Below are positions 8,729-17,551 of a DNA stretch of 64,000 bases, piece after piece. How positions within the stretch are numbered: the stretch's first letter is position 1; every line of letters begins with the position of its first letter. The notes beneath the pieces were generated by a model that made no database searches, was not told the origin of the DNA, and saw only the letters and a list, made by a program, of their open reading frames with translations. Source of the stretch: JACJWR01 sp964556255 (GTDB taxonomy: Bacteria > Actinomycetota > Actinomycetes > S36-B12 > UBA10799); the NCBI GenBank assembly GCA_964556255.1, contig CAZKVQ010000011.1, positions 1-64,000 on the forward strand, given 5' to 3'. Made by a program: the position numbers and the translations under genes.

Positions 8729-11203
8729 TCAGCTGCGCAAAGCCGCCAAGATCCCGGGCAGGTCATCGTTGGTGACGAGGACCTCCCGCGCCTTGCTACC
8801 TTCGCTCGGACCGACGATCCCCCGACTCTCCATGAGGTCCATCAGTCGCCCCGCCTTCGCGAAGCCGACCCGCAACTTGCGTTGAAGCATGGAGGTGGAC
8901 CCGAACTGGGTGGTGACGACGAGTTCGATGGCCGAACACAACAGATCCAGATCGTCGCCGACTTCCTCCTCAATGTCTCTTGAACCTCGGGCGGCCGCCG
9001 CGACGTCGTCGCGGTAGACGGGCTGCATCTGGTCCTTGCAGTGGTTGACTACGGCGGCGATCTCGTGCGCGGGGATGAATGCCCCCTGCAGACGCATGGG
9101 TTTGCTGGCACCCATCGGGAGGAAGAGCCCGTCACCTTGCCCGACCAACTTGTCAGCACCCGGCTGATCGAGGATCACGCGACTGTCGGTGACGCTGGAG
9201 GTCGCGAAGGCCAGCCGGCTCGGCACGTTGGCCTTGATCAGTCCGGTCACCACATCGACGGACGGCCGCTGGGTTGCCAAGACGAGATGGATACCCGCAG
9301 CGCGGGCCAGTTGGGTGATCCGGACGATCGCGTCCTCAACATCCCTCGGGGCGACCATCATGAGGTCCGCAAGCTCGTCGACAATGACCAGCAGGTAGGG
9401 GTAGATGGTCAGGACCCGCTCGCTGCCGGGCGGCGGTGCGATCTTGCCGGCGCGCACAGCACGGTTGAAGTCGTCGATGTGTCGAAACCCGAAGGCCGCC
9501 AGATCGTCGTAGCGGGCGTCCATCTCTTTGACGACCCACTGCAGGGCGTCGGCCGCACGCTTGGGGTTGGTGATGATCGGAGTGATCAGGTGCGGCACCC
9601 CTTCATAGGCGGTGAGCTCCACCCGCTTCGGGTCGACCAGCACAAGGCGCACCTCGTCGGGGGTGGACCTCATGAGCACCGACGTGATCAGGGTATTGAT
9701 GCAGCTCGACTTGCCGGCGCCGGTGGCGCCCGCCACCAGTAGGTGGGGCATCTTCGCCAGGTTGGCACAGATGAAACCGCCCTCGACGTCCTTGCCCAGG
9801 CCGACCACCATCGGGTGGTGATCGCTGACAGCCGCGCGGCTGCGCAGCACATCGGCCAGCGACACGATCTCGCGGTCGGTGTTGGGGATCTCGATACCGA
9901 TGGCGGACTTGCCCGGGATGGGCGACAGGATTCGCACGTCGGCGCTGGCGACCGAGTAGGCAATGTTCTTGCTCAGGGCGGTGACCCGCTCCACCTTGAC
10001 CCCGGGGCCGAGCTCCACCTCATAGCGGGTGACGGTGGGGCCTCGGGTGAATCCGGTGACTCGAGCGTCGATCTCGAACTGTTCCAGCACTTCAGTCAAG
10101 GCCGCGACTACGCGCTCGTTGGCTTTCGTTGCCGACTTCGGAGGTGGCCCGGGCTGCAGCAGGCCTGGATCGGGCAGCTGGTACACAATGTCGCCCGCGA
10201 GGGCTAATTGCTCTGCTCGCGGTGGCGAAACGGGCTCCGGCGTTGGGTCGTCGAGGATCTCCGGGGCCGCTTCCAACCCCATCACGAGATCCACCGGGTC
10301 GAGTTCGTGCTCGACCACCGCCGGTACGTCTGGATCGCTGGCCACCGGGGAGTCGAACGGAGCCGGTCCGCTGACGACCACCGGATCCTCCCTGCTGCCG
10401 GCACGCACCAATCGACCGGATCCGGGCTTGGACAAACCGGCCTGGCGCTCCCGCAGGGCGTGCCAGCCGCGCCTGAGGGTCTGACCCACGACTTTCGGAG
10501 GGGTACTGGTGATCAGGAGGGCTGATATGCCGAACAGCAGGAGCATGACGACCAAGGTGAGCCAGGCCCCGAGCAGCGCCACGAGTGGAGCGGTCGCGGC
10601 CCAGCCGATCCAGCCGCCGGCCGCCCGCATCGCTTCGGCACCCTCGCTCGGGTTGGGTGCGCCTTTGGCGCAGTGCCACACCCCGAGGGCGGACACCACC
10701 GCCAGCACCCAGCCGAGCACCACTGAACGCGGTGTCCGGGAGTCGGGATTGCGCCAGACATGCCAGGCGCCCGCGAACAGCCCGAATGGCACTGCGAAGG
10801 CGAGCACCCCGAAAGCTCCGACCACCAGATAGTCGACGATGCCACGCAGGAAACCACCCAGGCCCCACCACACGACCAACGCGATCAGCACGCCCGCGAG
10901 GAACAGCGCGAAGCCGGTGCCATCCCGACGACGCAGGGGGTCGGTATCGGCTCGGGTCAACCGGCGCAAGGTCGAGCCACAGGCAACCGCGAAGGCCATC
11001 CATACGGACCGCACAGCCCTGCCCAGGCCGCGCAATACGGCCGCGATGCCACCGCCACCCGACCCGGACGACTTCTTCGACCGGCTGGATCTCGACGGCG
11101 ACGTGCCCGACCTCGACGCACGGGTGCTCGGTTTGCGGGCGCCGCCGGATGCACCGGCACTCCCTCGTTTGGCAGTCCTGGAGGACGGCGTTTTCGTCGC
11201 CAT
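8729..11203 (-). CDS. ftsK: FtsK/SpoIIIE DNA translocase
   Basis: 824-residue septal DNA pump that clears chromosomes at division. It begins with a ~50-residue Ser/Arg/Lys-rich cytoplasmic tail and several membrane helices (~90-250), then a Pro/acidic linker, the motor with Walker A GATGAGKSS at 492-500 and Walker B LLVIVDELADLMM, and a C-terminal gamma winged helix (ELVVTTQFGSTSMLQRKLRVGFAKAGRLMDLME) that reads polar DNA motifs. The short N-terminal part is typical of actinobacteria. TAGTCT at 11210-11215 lies 6 nt before the ATG, so the message is probably leaderless. Confidence 0.95.
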   Translation of the reverse strand: MATKTPSSRTAKRGSAGASGGARKPSTRASRSGTSPSRSSRSKKSSGSGGGGIAAVLRGLGRAVRSVWMAFAVACGSTLRRLTRADTDPLRRRDGTGFALFLAGVLIALVVWWGLGGFLRGIVDYLVVGAFGVLAFAVPFGLFAGAWHVWRNPDSRTPRSVVLGWVLAVVSALGVWHCAKGAPNPSEGAEAMRAAGGWIGWAATAPLVALLGAWLTLVVMLLLFGISALLITSTPPKVVGQTLRRGWHALRERQAGLSKPGSGRLVRAGSREDPVVVSGPAPFDSPVASDPDVPAVVEHELDPVDLVMGLEAAPEILDDPTPEPVSPPRAEQLALAGDIVYQLPDPGLLQPGPPPKSATKANERVVAALTEVLEQFEIDARVTGFTRGPTVTRYEVELGPGVKVERVTALSKNIAYSVASADVRILSPIPGKSAIGIEIPNTDREIVSLADVLRSRAAVSDHHPMVVGLGKDVEGGFICANLAKMPHLLVAGATGAGKSSCINTLITSVLMRSTPDEVRLVLVDPKRVELTAYEGVPHLITPIITNPKRAADALQWVVKEMDARYDDLAAFGFRHIDDFNRAVRAGKIAPPPGSERVLTIYPYLLVIVDELADLMMVAPRDVEDAIVRITQLARAAGIHLVLATQRPSVDVVTGLIKANVPSRLAFATSSVTDSRVILDQPGADKLVGQGDGLFLPMGASKPMRLQGAFIPAHEIAAVVNHCKDQMQPVYRDDVAAAARGSRDIEEEVGDDLDLLCSAIELVVTTQFGSTSMLQRKLRVGFAKAGRLMDLMESRGIVGPSEGSKAREVLVTNDDLPGILAALRS

Positions 11204-11209
11204 GTCGCG

Positions 11210-11215
11210 AGACTA
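11210..11215 (-). promoter_or_regulatory. Predicted -10 box for leaderless ftsK mRNA
   Basis: TAGTCT on the minus strand, 6 nt before the ftsK ATG. Confidence 0.6.
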
Positions 11216-11306
11216 GTCGCCGCCCCCGACCGCCGTAGCCACAACACGCAGGCCGAGGGCCCCGGGTAGCGTGGCGCGGATCACATGTCGCCGCCTTCGG
11301 GGTGGC

Positions 11307-13001
11307 CTATTCCTCCACGACCACCGGCAGAATCATCGGTCTCCGCCGATGCTTGGACGATACCCACCGTCCCACGGTCCGCCGGATGGTCTGCTGAAGT
11401 TGGTGGCGTTCCCCCGATCCATCGGCCATCGCCTTCTCGAGAGCTGCGACCACATCGACGCTGATCTCGTCGAAGATGTCGTCGTCCTCACTGAATCCCC
11501 GGCCGTGGAACTCCGGACCCATCAGGACCTTGCCCGCGGACGCATCGACCGCCACAAAGATCGAGATGAAGCCCTCCTCGCCCAGAATCCGACGATCGGT
11601 CAGGGCAGCTTCGGTGATGTCACCGACCGATGACCCGTCGACGTAGATGTAGCCGCAGGGTACGACCCCGACCACGCTGGCGACCCCGTCGACCAGATCC
11701 ACCACCATGCCGTCGTCGACAACGACGATTCGGTCGGCAGGCACACCTGCTTTCACTGCGAGAGCGGCGTTGGCCCGCAGATGGCGCGGTTCGCCGTGAA
11801 CCGGCATCACGTTGCTGGGCTTGACCACGTTGTAGACGTAGAGCAATTCGCCGGCGGCAGCGTGACCGGACACGTGGACGAAGGCGTTGCCCTGGTGGAC
11901 CACCTTCACACCGAGGGTGGCAAGCCCGTTGATCACCCGGTTCACCGCGTTCTCGTTCCCCGGGATCATCGAGGAGGCGAGGATGACCGTGTCGTCCTCG
12001 CCGACGGTGATGACATGGTCGCGGTGGGCAATTCGCGACAGTGCGGCCATCGGTTCCCCCTGCGAGCCGGTGCAAACCAGCACCACCTCGTCCGGTGGCA
12101 GATCGGCCATCTTGTCGCTGGACACCAGCAGGTTCGGTGGTACCCGCAGGTAACCCAGGTCGCGGGCGACATTCATCGTTCGCACCATCGATCGACCGAC
12201 GAAGGCGACTCGACGCCCATGCGCTGCGGCCGCGTCTATCACCTGCTGGACTCGGTGGATGTGCGAGGCGAAACAGGCAACCACCACCCGCCCTTCGCTC
12301 TCGTCGAAGGTCTGCTCCAGCACCCCGAGGATCTCTCGCTCACCACGGACGAAGCCGGACACCTCCGCGTTGGTGGAGTCCACCATCAGCAGGTCGACCC
12401 CGGCGTCACCGAGTCGGGCCAACGCATTGAGGTCGGTGATCCGCCCGTCGAGTGGCAACTGATCCATCTTGAAGTCACCCGTGTGGATGACGACGCCGGC
12501 CTCGGTCGTGATGGCCACGGCCAGGGCATCGGGGATCGAATGGTTCACAGCCACGAATTCCAGCCCGAACGGACCAATCTGTTCGTGCTGGCCCTCGCGC
12601 ACTTCAAGGGTGTAGGGCTTGATCCGGTGCTCCCGCAGTTTCGCTTCCAGCAATGCCAGCGTCAGTCTTGAGCCGATGAGCGGGATGTCGCCTCGCTCGC
12701 GCAGCAGGTAGGGCACCCCGCCGATGTGGTCCTCGTGCGCATGGGTGAGCACGATGGCCTCGATGTCGTCCAACCGATCCCTGAGATAGTCGAAGTCGGG
12801 CAGGATCAGGTCGACCCCCGGCTGATCCTCCTCGGGGAACAGCACCCCACAGTCGACGATCAGCAACCTGCCCGCGAACTCGAACACCGCCATGTTGCGC
12901 CCGATCTCGCCCAGCCCACCCAATGGGATGATGCGCAACCCACCCTCGGGCAGGGGTGGCGGAAGGGTGAGCGCGGGGTGCGGGTGCGCAGCGCCACTCA
13001 C
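11307..13001 (-). CDS. rnj: Ribonuclease J
   Basis: 564-residue metallo-beta-lactamase/beta-CASP ribonuclease with 5'-exo and endonuclease activity in mRNA decay and rRNA maturation. The zinc motif is H87-A-H89-E-D91-H92 in LTHAHEDHIGG; the beta-CASP region has CTGSQGEP and the HVSGHA segment. The start is GTG at 13001 because it gives a normal N-terminus (VSGAAHPHP then LRIIPLGGLGEIGRNM) and overlaps the dapA stop as GTGA; the open frame reaching 13337 is antisense-free but lies inside dapA. The dapA-rnj pair is conserved in mycobacteria. Confidence 0.93.
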   Translation of the reverse strand: MSGAAHPHPALTLPPPLPEGGLRIIPLGGLGEIGRNMAVFEFAGRLLIVDCGVLFPEEDQPGVDLILPDFDYLRDRLDDIEAIVLTHAHEDHIGGVPYLLRERGDIPLIGSRLTLALLEAKLREHRIKPYTLEVREGQHEQIGPFGLEFVAVNHSIPDALAVAITTEAGVVIHTGDFKMDQLPLDGRITDLNALARLGDAGVDLLMVDSTNAEVSGFVRGEREILGVLEQTFDESEGRVVVACFASHIHRVQQVIDAAAAHGRRVAFVGRSMVRTMNVARDLGYLRVPPNLLVSSDKMADLPPDEVVLVCTGSQGEPMAALSRIAHRDHVITVGEDDTVILASSMIPGNENAVNRVINGLATLGVKVVHQGNAFVHVSGHAAAGELLYVYNVVKPSNVMPVHGEPRHLRANAALAVKAGVPADRIVVVDDGMVVDLVDGVASVVGVVPCGYIYVDGSSVGDITEAALTDRRILGEEGFISIFVAVDASAGKVLMGPEFHGRGFSEDDDIFDEISVDVVAALEKAMADGSGERHQLQQTIRRTVGRWVSSKHRRRPMILPVVVEE

Positions 13002-13891
13002 GCTGAGGTCCGGACATCGGCCTCGGCCAGGTCTGCCACCAGTACCGCCAGCTGATCCTCGTCCGCAGGTAGCAGCGGCAGCCGCGGCGGACCCGCGGGC
13101 CGGCCCTGCAGGGATAGCGCCGCCTTGGTCAGACTCACCGCGGGCGCCCGGAAGAGTCCCGTCGCCACCGGCGCCATGGAGAAGAAGATGCTGGTCGCGA
13201 GTTCGTTGTCGCCCGCGCGGTAGGCGCGCAGCATCGCTGCGAGTCGGTCGGCCACCAGATGCCCCGTGACACTCACGAAGCCGGTGGCGCCCAGCGAGAG
13301 CAACGGCAGGTTGAGCGCGTCGTCGCCCGAGTACCACAGCAGGTCGGTGAGTCGCAGCACCTCCGTCGCTGCGCCGAGGTCCGCCTTGGCGTCCTTCACA
13401 GCGACGATGCGCGGATGCTCGGCAGCGCGCAGCAGGGTCTCGACGGCGATGGGCACGCCCGCTCGGCCGGGGATGTCGTACAGCATGACGGGCAGTTGCG
13501 TGGAGTCGGCCACCGCGCAGAAATGGGCGAGTAAGCCCGCTTGCGACGGCTTGGAGTAGTAGGGCGTCACGACCAACAGCCCACTGGCGCCAGCGCGTTC
13601 GGCGGCCTGCGCCAGCTCGATCGAATGCGAAGTGTCGTTGGTGCCGACACCAGCCACAACCGGGACGCCATCGCCCACAGCGGCGACCACCGCCCGAACC
13701 AGGTCGGACTTCTCCTGATCCGTTGTGGTCGGTGACTCCCCCGTCGTTCCGTTGACTACCAGACCGTCGTTGCCGAGCTCTATCAGCTGCCGGGCCAACG
13801 TGGCCGCGCCTTCGAGATCGACCGCGAAGTCGTCGCGCATCGGCGTCACCATCGCGGTCAGGACACTGCCGAGATCGGGGAATCCACTCAT
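12998..13891 (-). CDS. dapA: 4-hydroxy-tetrahydrodipicolinate synthase
   Basis: 297-residue aldolase-class enzyme that condenses pyruvate with aspartate semialdehyde, the first committed step to lysine and meso-diaminopimelate. The Schiff-base lysine is K166 (IVAVKDAK) and the catalytic tyrosine Y138 (YDIPGR); GTTGES near 48-53 is the pyruvate-binding loop. Overlaps rnj by four bases. TAGCCT at 13899-13904 sits 7 nt before the ATG. Its pathway partner dapB lies elsewhere in the window, at 20661-21398. Confidence 0.95.
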   Translation of the reverse strand: MSGFPDLGSVLTAMVTPMRDDFAVDLEGAATLARQLIELGNDGLVVNGTTGESPTTTDQEKSDLVRAVVAAVGDGVPVVAGVGTNDTSHSIELAQAAERAGASGLLVVTPYYSKPSQAGLLAHFCAVADSTQLPVMLYDIPGRAGVPIAVETLLRAAEHPRIVAVKDAKADLGAATEVLRLTDLLWYSGDDALNLPLLSLGATGFVSVTGHLVADRLAAMLRAYRAGDNELATSIFFSMAPVATGLFRAPAVSLTKAALSLQGRPAGPPRLPLLPADEDQLAVLVADLAEADVRTSA

Positions 13892-13898
13892 GGGCTTC

Positions 13899-13904
13899 AG
13901 GCTA
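13899..13904 (-). promoter_or_regulatory. Predicted -10 box for leaderless dapA-rnj mRNA
   Basis: TAGCCT on the minus strand, 7 nt before the dapA ATG. Confidence 0.55.
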
Positions 13905-13924
13905 CCTTGAGCCCGCCGTCCCCC

Positions 13925-14674
13925 TCACGGAGCGACGCGGCCGTTGGCTTGGAACGCCGCATGGGTCAACGGCATCAGAGCCGCCCATTCCTCCTCCATC
14001 CGCTCGGCCACCATCTCGATCTCGCGCTGCGGATAGGAGGGGAAGCTGCTGTTCTCGCGCTTCGTACGCAACGAGAGGAAGTTCATCAGCGCCCGGGCAT
14101 TCATCGTCACGTACATCGACGAGTAGGTACCAACCGGCAACACGATGCGCGCGACCTCGCGAGCAACCCCGGCCGCCAGCATCTCCTGATAGCTGCGGTA
14201 GGCCTGCTCGCAGGCCTTCATGGTCTCGGCGACGACCAGAGCGTGCTGCTCGGGGCTGCCTTCGACGAAGTCGTAGTGCCCCGGTTTGCCTTCCTGAACC
14301 AACTTGCGCTCCGGACCCGGCACGTAGAACACCGGGCGGAGTTCACGGTAGCGACCGGACTCCTCGTTGTAGGAGGCGATCCGGTGGCGCATGAATTCCC
14401 GGAAGACGAAGATCGGCGCGCTCACGAAGTACGTCAACGAGTTGTGCTCGAAGGGTGACCCGTGCCGGTCGCGCATCAGGTAGTTGATGAGACCGGTCGA
14501 ACGCGCGGGGTCCGCATCCAGATCGTCCAGGGATTGCTCCCCCTTGGTGGAGACACGTGCCGCGAACAGTACGTCGGCGTCGCTGGCGCTCGATTTCACC
14601 AACTCCACGGTCATCTCGGAGCGGAACTCGATCCCCTGCTCGTCCGCCGGACCGGACTCGGATGCATTTGCCAT
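13925..14674 (-). CDS. thyX: FAD-dependent thymidylate synthase ThyX
   Basis: 249-residue flavoenzyme that methylates dUMP to dTMP using methylenetetrahydrofolate and NAD(P)H. The ThyX signature RHR-x2-S-x2-E-x-S-x-RY is complete at residues 96-109 (RHRIASYNEESGRY). An N-terminal extension of ~15 acidic residues precedes the core. The ATG at 14674 follows TAGGGT (14681-14686) by 6 nt, indicating a leaderless message. Located upstream of dapA-rnj on the same strand, as in mycobacteria. Confidence 0.95.
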   Translation of the reverse strand: MANASESGPADEQGIEFRSEMTVELVKSSASDADVLFAARVSTKGEQSLDDLDADPARSTGLINYLMRDRHGSPFEHNSLTYFVSAPIFVFREFMRHRIASYNEESGRYRELRPVFYVPGPERKLVQEGKPGHYDFVEGSPEQHALVVAETMKACEQAYRSYQEMLAAGVAREVARIVLPVGTYSSMYVTMNARALMNFLSLRTKRENSSFPSYPQREIEMVAERMEEEWAALMPLTHAAFQANGRVAP

Positions 14675-14680
14675 GTGCCA

Positions 14681-14686
14681 ACCCTA
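14681..14686 (-). promoter_or_regulatory. Predicted -10 box for leaderless thyX mRNA
   Basis: TAGGGT on the minus strand, 6 nt before the thyX ATG. Confidence 0.6.
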
Positions 14687-14701
14687 GGCAGAGGGTGTTG
14701 G

Positions 14702-15295
14702 ATGTCCCTCATGGGCACACCGACGAATTCCGCCGTCCGCCCCGCGCGGGCCTCAGATGCCAGCGCGATCGCCGCTGTGCAGGCGTTGTCGTGGGCCCAC
14801 GATCTCGCAGGGGTGCTGCCCGACGAGGTGCGACCGCAACCGAACTCGCCCGAGCAGATCTCGGCATGGCGGGAGTCGATCGGTGCCCCGGACGACGGCC
14901 CCGGCCGCGTCATCGTGGCCTTGGACGACGACCGGGTGGTCGGCGTGCTCGCGTGGTCATCCGCGAGCGACCCCGATTTGACCGACCGAGATGTCGAGAT
15001 TGTCGAACTGAGTGTGGACCCCGAACAGCGTCGCGCGGGTCACGGATCACGACTACTGTCCGCCTGGGCCGACCTCGCCCGCGGTGAGGGTGCCCGAACC
15101 GGCGTGGCCTGGGTGCCGGCGGGCGCCGAACTGATCGGCTTCCTCGGTTCAGCCGGGTTTGCCGTCGACGGGGCGAGCAGAACCCTGGACCTCTACGGCG
15201 ACGGAGCTCTGGAAGCCGTCACCGAGCGTATGACGACAAACTTGGCGCCAGACCCGGTGGCCGTCACGATCGAGGCAGCAGCACCCCGGGGTTGA
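14702..15295 (+). CDS. GNAT-family N-acetyltransferase
   Basis: 197-residue protein with the GNAT acetyl-CoA fold: VIVALDDDRVVGVLAWSS (strands 2-4), IVELSVDPEQRRAGHGSRLLSAW (strand 4 and the Q/R-x2-G-x-G/A pyrophosphate loop) and a C-terminal FLGSAGFAVDG strand. The acceptor cannot be told. The ATG at 14702 is first in a short spacer after divergent thyX; a second ATG nine bases on (14711) is equally possible. The 3' end overlaps the convergent flavoprotein gene by 32 nt. Confidence 0.8.
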   Translation: MSLMGTPTNSAVRPARASDASAIAAVQALSWAHDLAGVLPDEVRPQPNSPEQISAWRESIGAPDDGPGRVIVALDDDRVVGVLAWSSASDPDLTDRDVEIVELSVDPEQRRAGHGSRLLSAWADLARGEGARTGVAWVPAGAELIGFLGSAGFAVDGASRTLDLYGDGALEAVTERMTTNLAPDPVAVTIEAAAPRG

Positions 15296-16913
15296 GGATG
15301 TCCGCGGGGTCGAGGGTGGCCTTGATGGCGCGCAGCACCTCAACGCCGGTGGCCCCGATCTCTTTGGAAAGCCAGGGCGCGTGGTCGCGGCCCACCGCAT
15401 GGTGGTGGGTGATCGTGCCGCCTGCGGACACGATGGCGTCGAGACTCGCCGCCTTCGCCGGTGGCCATTGCGCGGCCACGTCTTCGGTCTGACGGGCAAT
15501 CACCGTGAAGTACAGCGACGCTCCCGTCTCGTAGACGTGGGAGACGTGAGACATCACCCAGGGACCCGGACCACCATCGCCGAGGGACTCGGTGAGCGCG
15601 CCTCGCACGGCGTCGCGCAGATGCTCCATATTCGACCAGTGAGTGGCCGTCTCCAGAGTCTCAACCAGGTATCCCTCGTCGATCAGCAAATCCCGAAGGA
15701 AGGGACCGTCGAACCGGCCGTGCTCCCAGGCGTTGCCGACCTTGGAGCTAAGTGAGACGCCGCCATTGCGACGCAGCACCGGCAATGCCTCCAGACGACG
15801 CGCCGATACCGACGACCGGGTACCCTCCCAGCCGAAGATCGCCAGGCAGGGCTCAGACACCTTGCGCATCGCCAGGTACTTGTCGAGGAGATCGGCGCTG
15901 CGTCCCGAGGGTCCGCTCATGGCGAGCGTCACGGCGGTCTCCTGCGGGTCCGACAGCCGAGTCACGTCCGGCGCGATCCGGCTCTGCTCGAGTTCACGCA
16001 GCGCGGCGAGACCAGCGGCGTAGTCGGGGAAGATGACGCCGGTATACCCGCGCACGGCAGGCGCGGTTCGCACCCGCACCACAACCTCCGTAATGATGCC
16101 GAACGCCCCCTCAGACCCGATGAACAAGCCGCGGAGGTCGGGGCCGGCCGCGGTCGCCGCGAAGTGCCCGGCCTCGACCTCGCCCCTCGGTGTGACGACA
16201 TGCACGCCCTCGATCATCTGGTCACTGCGGCCGTAGCCGGTGGAAGACTGCCCGGCCGATCGGGTCGCCGCGTAGCCCCCGAACGTGGCACGTGCCCAGG
16301 ACTGCGGAAAGTGGCCGGTCGTCAGTCCCCGAGGGCTCAGCAGGCGCTCCAGCCGCGGACCGGTCATCCCGGCCCCGACGCGGACCAGCCGCGACTCCTC
16401 GTCGATGTCGAGGATCTCGTCGAACCTGGCCATCGAGACCATCAGGGTAGGTCGGTCGATGCCACCGGTGCGCAGGCCACCGACCACGGAGGTGCCGCCT
16501 CCGAAGGTCACAACAGCCACCCCCTGCTTCTCGCACCAGGCAAGCAGGGCGGCAACGGCCGCGTTGTCCCCGGGGAAGACGACCGCGTCGGCGGCTCGGA
16601 TGTCCCCGGTCCGGCGGGCGACCAGATCCAGGTAGGACAGGCCGCCGCCATGACGCAGTCGCGTCTCACGATCGGTGGCCACCTCATCGGGACCCACGAT
16701 GCCGGCAAGGTCGGCAAGTTGCTCCGCCGACAGTCTGGAATCCGCCACTTGCAACTGCGACCAGTCCGGCTGCCCGTGCGGGGTGGCCTGGCCCACTTCC
16801 CGAACCAGGAACTCCCGGGCCGCGTCGGGCAAGCCGGCACCCCGGTTCACACCCCAGCGGGTGGGGTCCTCGTCGATCGCGAACGTCGTGGGGGCATCGG
16901 CCGTGCTGGTCAT
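15264..16913 (-). CDS. AGPS-like FAD-binding oxidoreductase (alkyl-dihydroxyacetonephosphate synthase family)
   Basis: 549-residue flavoprotein of the PCMH/VAO family. Features specific to alkyl-DHAP synthase are present: GGGTSVVGGL (FAD diphosphate loop), TTGHFPQSW, FIGSEGAFGIITE, HVYETGASLYF with the proposed catalytic tyrosine, and ITHHHAVGRDH near 503 with the three-histidine motif, then LDPADILNPGVLL. AGPS exchanges the acyl chain of acyl-DHAP for a fatty alcohol, making ether lipids; whether this protein does so is an inference. It is divergent from a tetR-glpD pair, the same set as the mycobacterial Rv2251/Rv2250c/Rv2249c genes. The ATG at 16913 is preferred over a TTG at 16937. Confidence 0.75.
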   Translation of the reverse strand: MTSTADAPTTFAIDEDPTRWGVNRGAGLPDAAREFLVREVGQATPHGQPDWSQLQVADSRLSAEQLADLAGIVGPDEVATDRETRLRHGGGLSYLDLVARRTGDIRAADAVVFPGDNAAVAALLAWCEKQGVAVVTFGGGTSVVGGLRTGGIDRPTLMVSMARFDEILDIDEESRLVRVGAGMTGPRLERLLSPRGLTTGHFPQSWARATFGGYAATRSAGQSSTGYGRSDQMIEGVHVVTPRGEVEAGHFAATAAGPDLRGLFIGSEGAFGIITEVVVRVRTAPAVRGYTGVIFPDYAAGLAALRELEQSRIAPDVTRLSDPQETAVTLAMSGPSGRSADLLDKYLAMRKVSEPCLAIFGWEGTRSSVSARRLEALPVLRRNGGVSLSSKVGNAWEHGRFDGPFLRDLLIDEGYLVETLETATHWSNMEHLRDAVRGALTESLGDGGPGPWVMSHVSHVYETGASLYFTVIARQTEDVAAQWPPAKAASLDAIVSAGGTITHHHAVGRDHAPWLSKEIGATGVEVLRAIKATLDPADILNPGVLLPRS

Positions 16914-16938
16914 CTCATCATCCCTAGTGGTCGGCAAG

Positions 16939-16973
16939 TGTTACACTGTTACATGTGATGCCTAATCGTAACA
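16939..16973. promoter_or_regulatory. Divergent promoter/operator region of the AGPS-like and tetR-glpD genes
   Basis: An AT-richer patch with direct repeats TGTTACA at 16939-16945 and 16947-16953 and an inverted copy GTAACA at 16968-16973, the kind of symmetry a TetR-family repressor binds. TACACT at 16942-16947 is 7 nt before the tetR GTG and may be its -10 box. Occupancy would repress both directions. Confidence 0.5.
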
Positions 16974-17551
16974 TTTCTGTGGTGGAACCGCCGCCCACTG
17001 ACGGAGATCCCCTGCTGCGCGCAGCATACGAAGTTTTGCTCGATGTTGGCCCGCGGCGGACAACACTCACTGAAGTTGCCCGGCGAGCAGACGTATCCCG
17101 GATGACCGTGTATCGGAAGTACGCGGACCTGCCCACCCTGCTGTCAGCCGTACTCACCGCGGAGCTCGCCGAGTTGATGGCGCAGATCACCGGCAATGTC
17201 GTCGGCACGACCGACCGGGAGCGGATCGTCTCCATGGTGGTCGCGGGAACCAAAGGCATCGCGGAACATCCGCTGATGGTGCGCCTGCTGGAACTCGACC
17301 CGCAGTACCTGCTGCCGATCATTGTCGATCGACGCGGTTCGACTGCCCGCGGCGCTGAGGATCTGCTGGCGGCGGCCCTCGCGTCCTCTGAAGACGGCTC
17401 CGTGAACGCCCCAGACCCAGTCGCGGTCGCCCGCACGATCGTCACCGCGGCGAGCGCCTGGATCTTCTCCACCCTCGCGTTGCAGACCGGTGACCCGGCT
17501 GGCACGCGCTACGACGAATTCGCCACGATGATCGAGAGGTATCTGTCATGA
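16955..17551 (+). CDS. TetR-family transcriptional regulator
   Basis: 198 residues with an N-terminal TetR helix-turn-helix, TLTEVARRADVSRMTVYRKYADLPTLL (~30-56), and a helical ligand-binding domain of normal size. The start is GTG at 16955 or the ATG immediately after it (16958). A candidate -10 TACACT 7 nt upstream suggests a leaderless mRNA. The stop overlaps glpD by four bases, so regulator and dehydrogenase are co-expressed, and the AGPS-like gene diverges from the same 41-bp spacer. It probably regulates both; the ligand is unknown. Confidence 0.85.
   Translation: MMPNRNISVVEPPPTDGDPLLRAAYEVLLDVGPRRTTLTEVARRADVSRMTVYRKYADLPTLLSAVLTAELAELMAQITGNVVGTTDRERIVSMVVAGTKGIAEHPLMVRLLELDPQYLLPIIVDRRGSTARGAEDLLAAALASSEDGSVNAPDPVAVARTIVTAASAWIFSTLALQTGDPAGTRYDEFATMIERYLS

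Noticed and set aside
11284..11306. Terminator hairpin after the RNase J gene
   Set aside because: The possible stem has an internal mismatch and no T-run; support is too weak.
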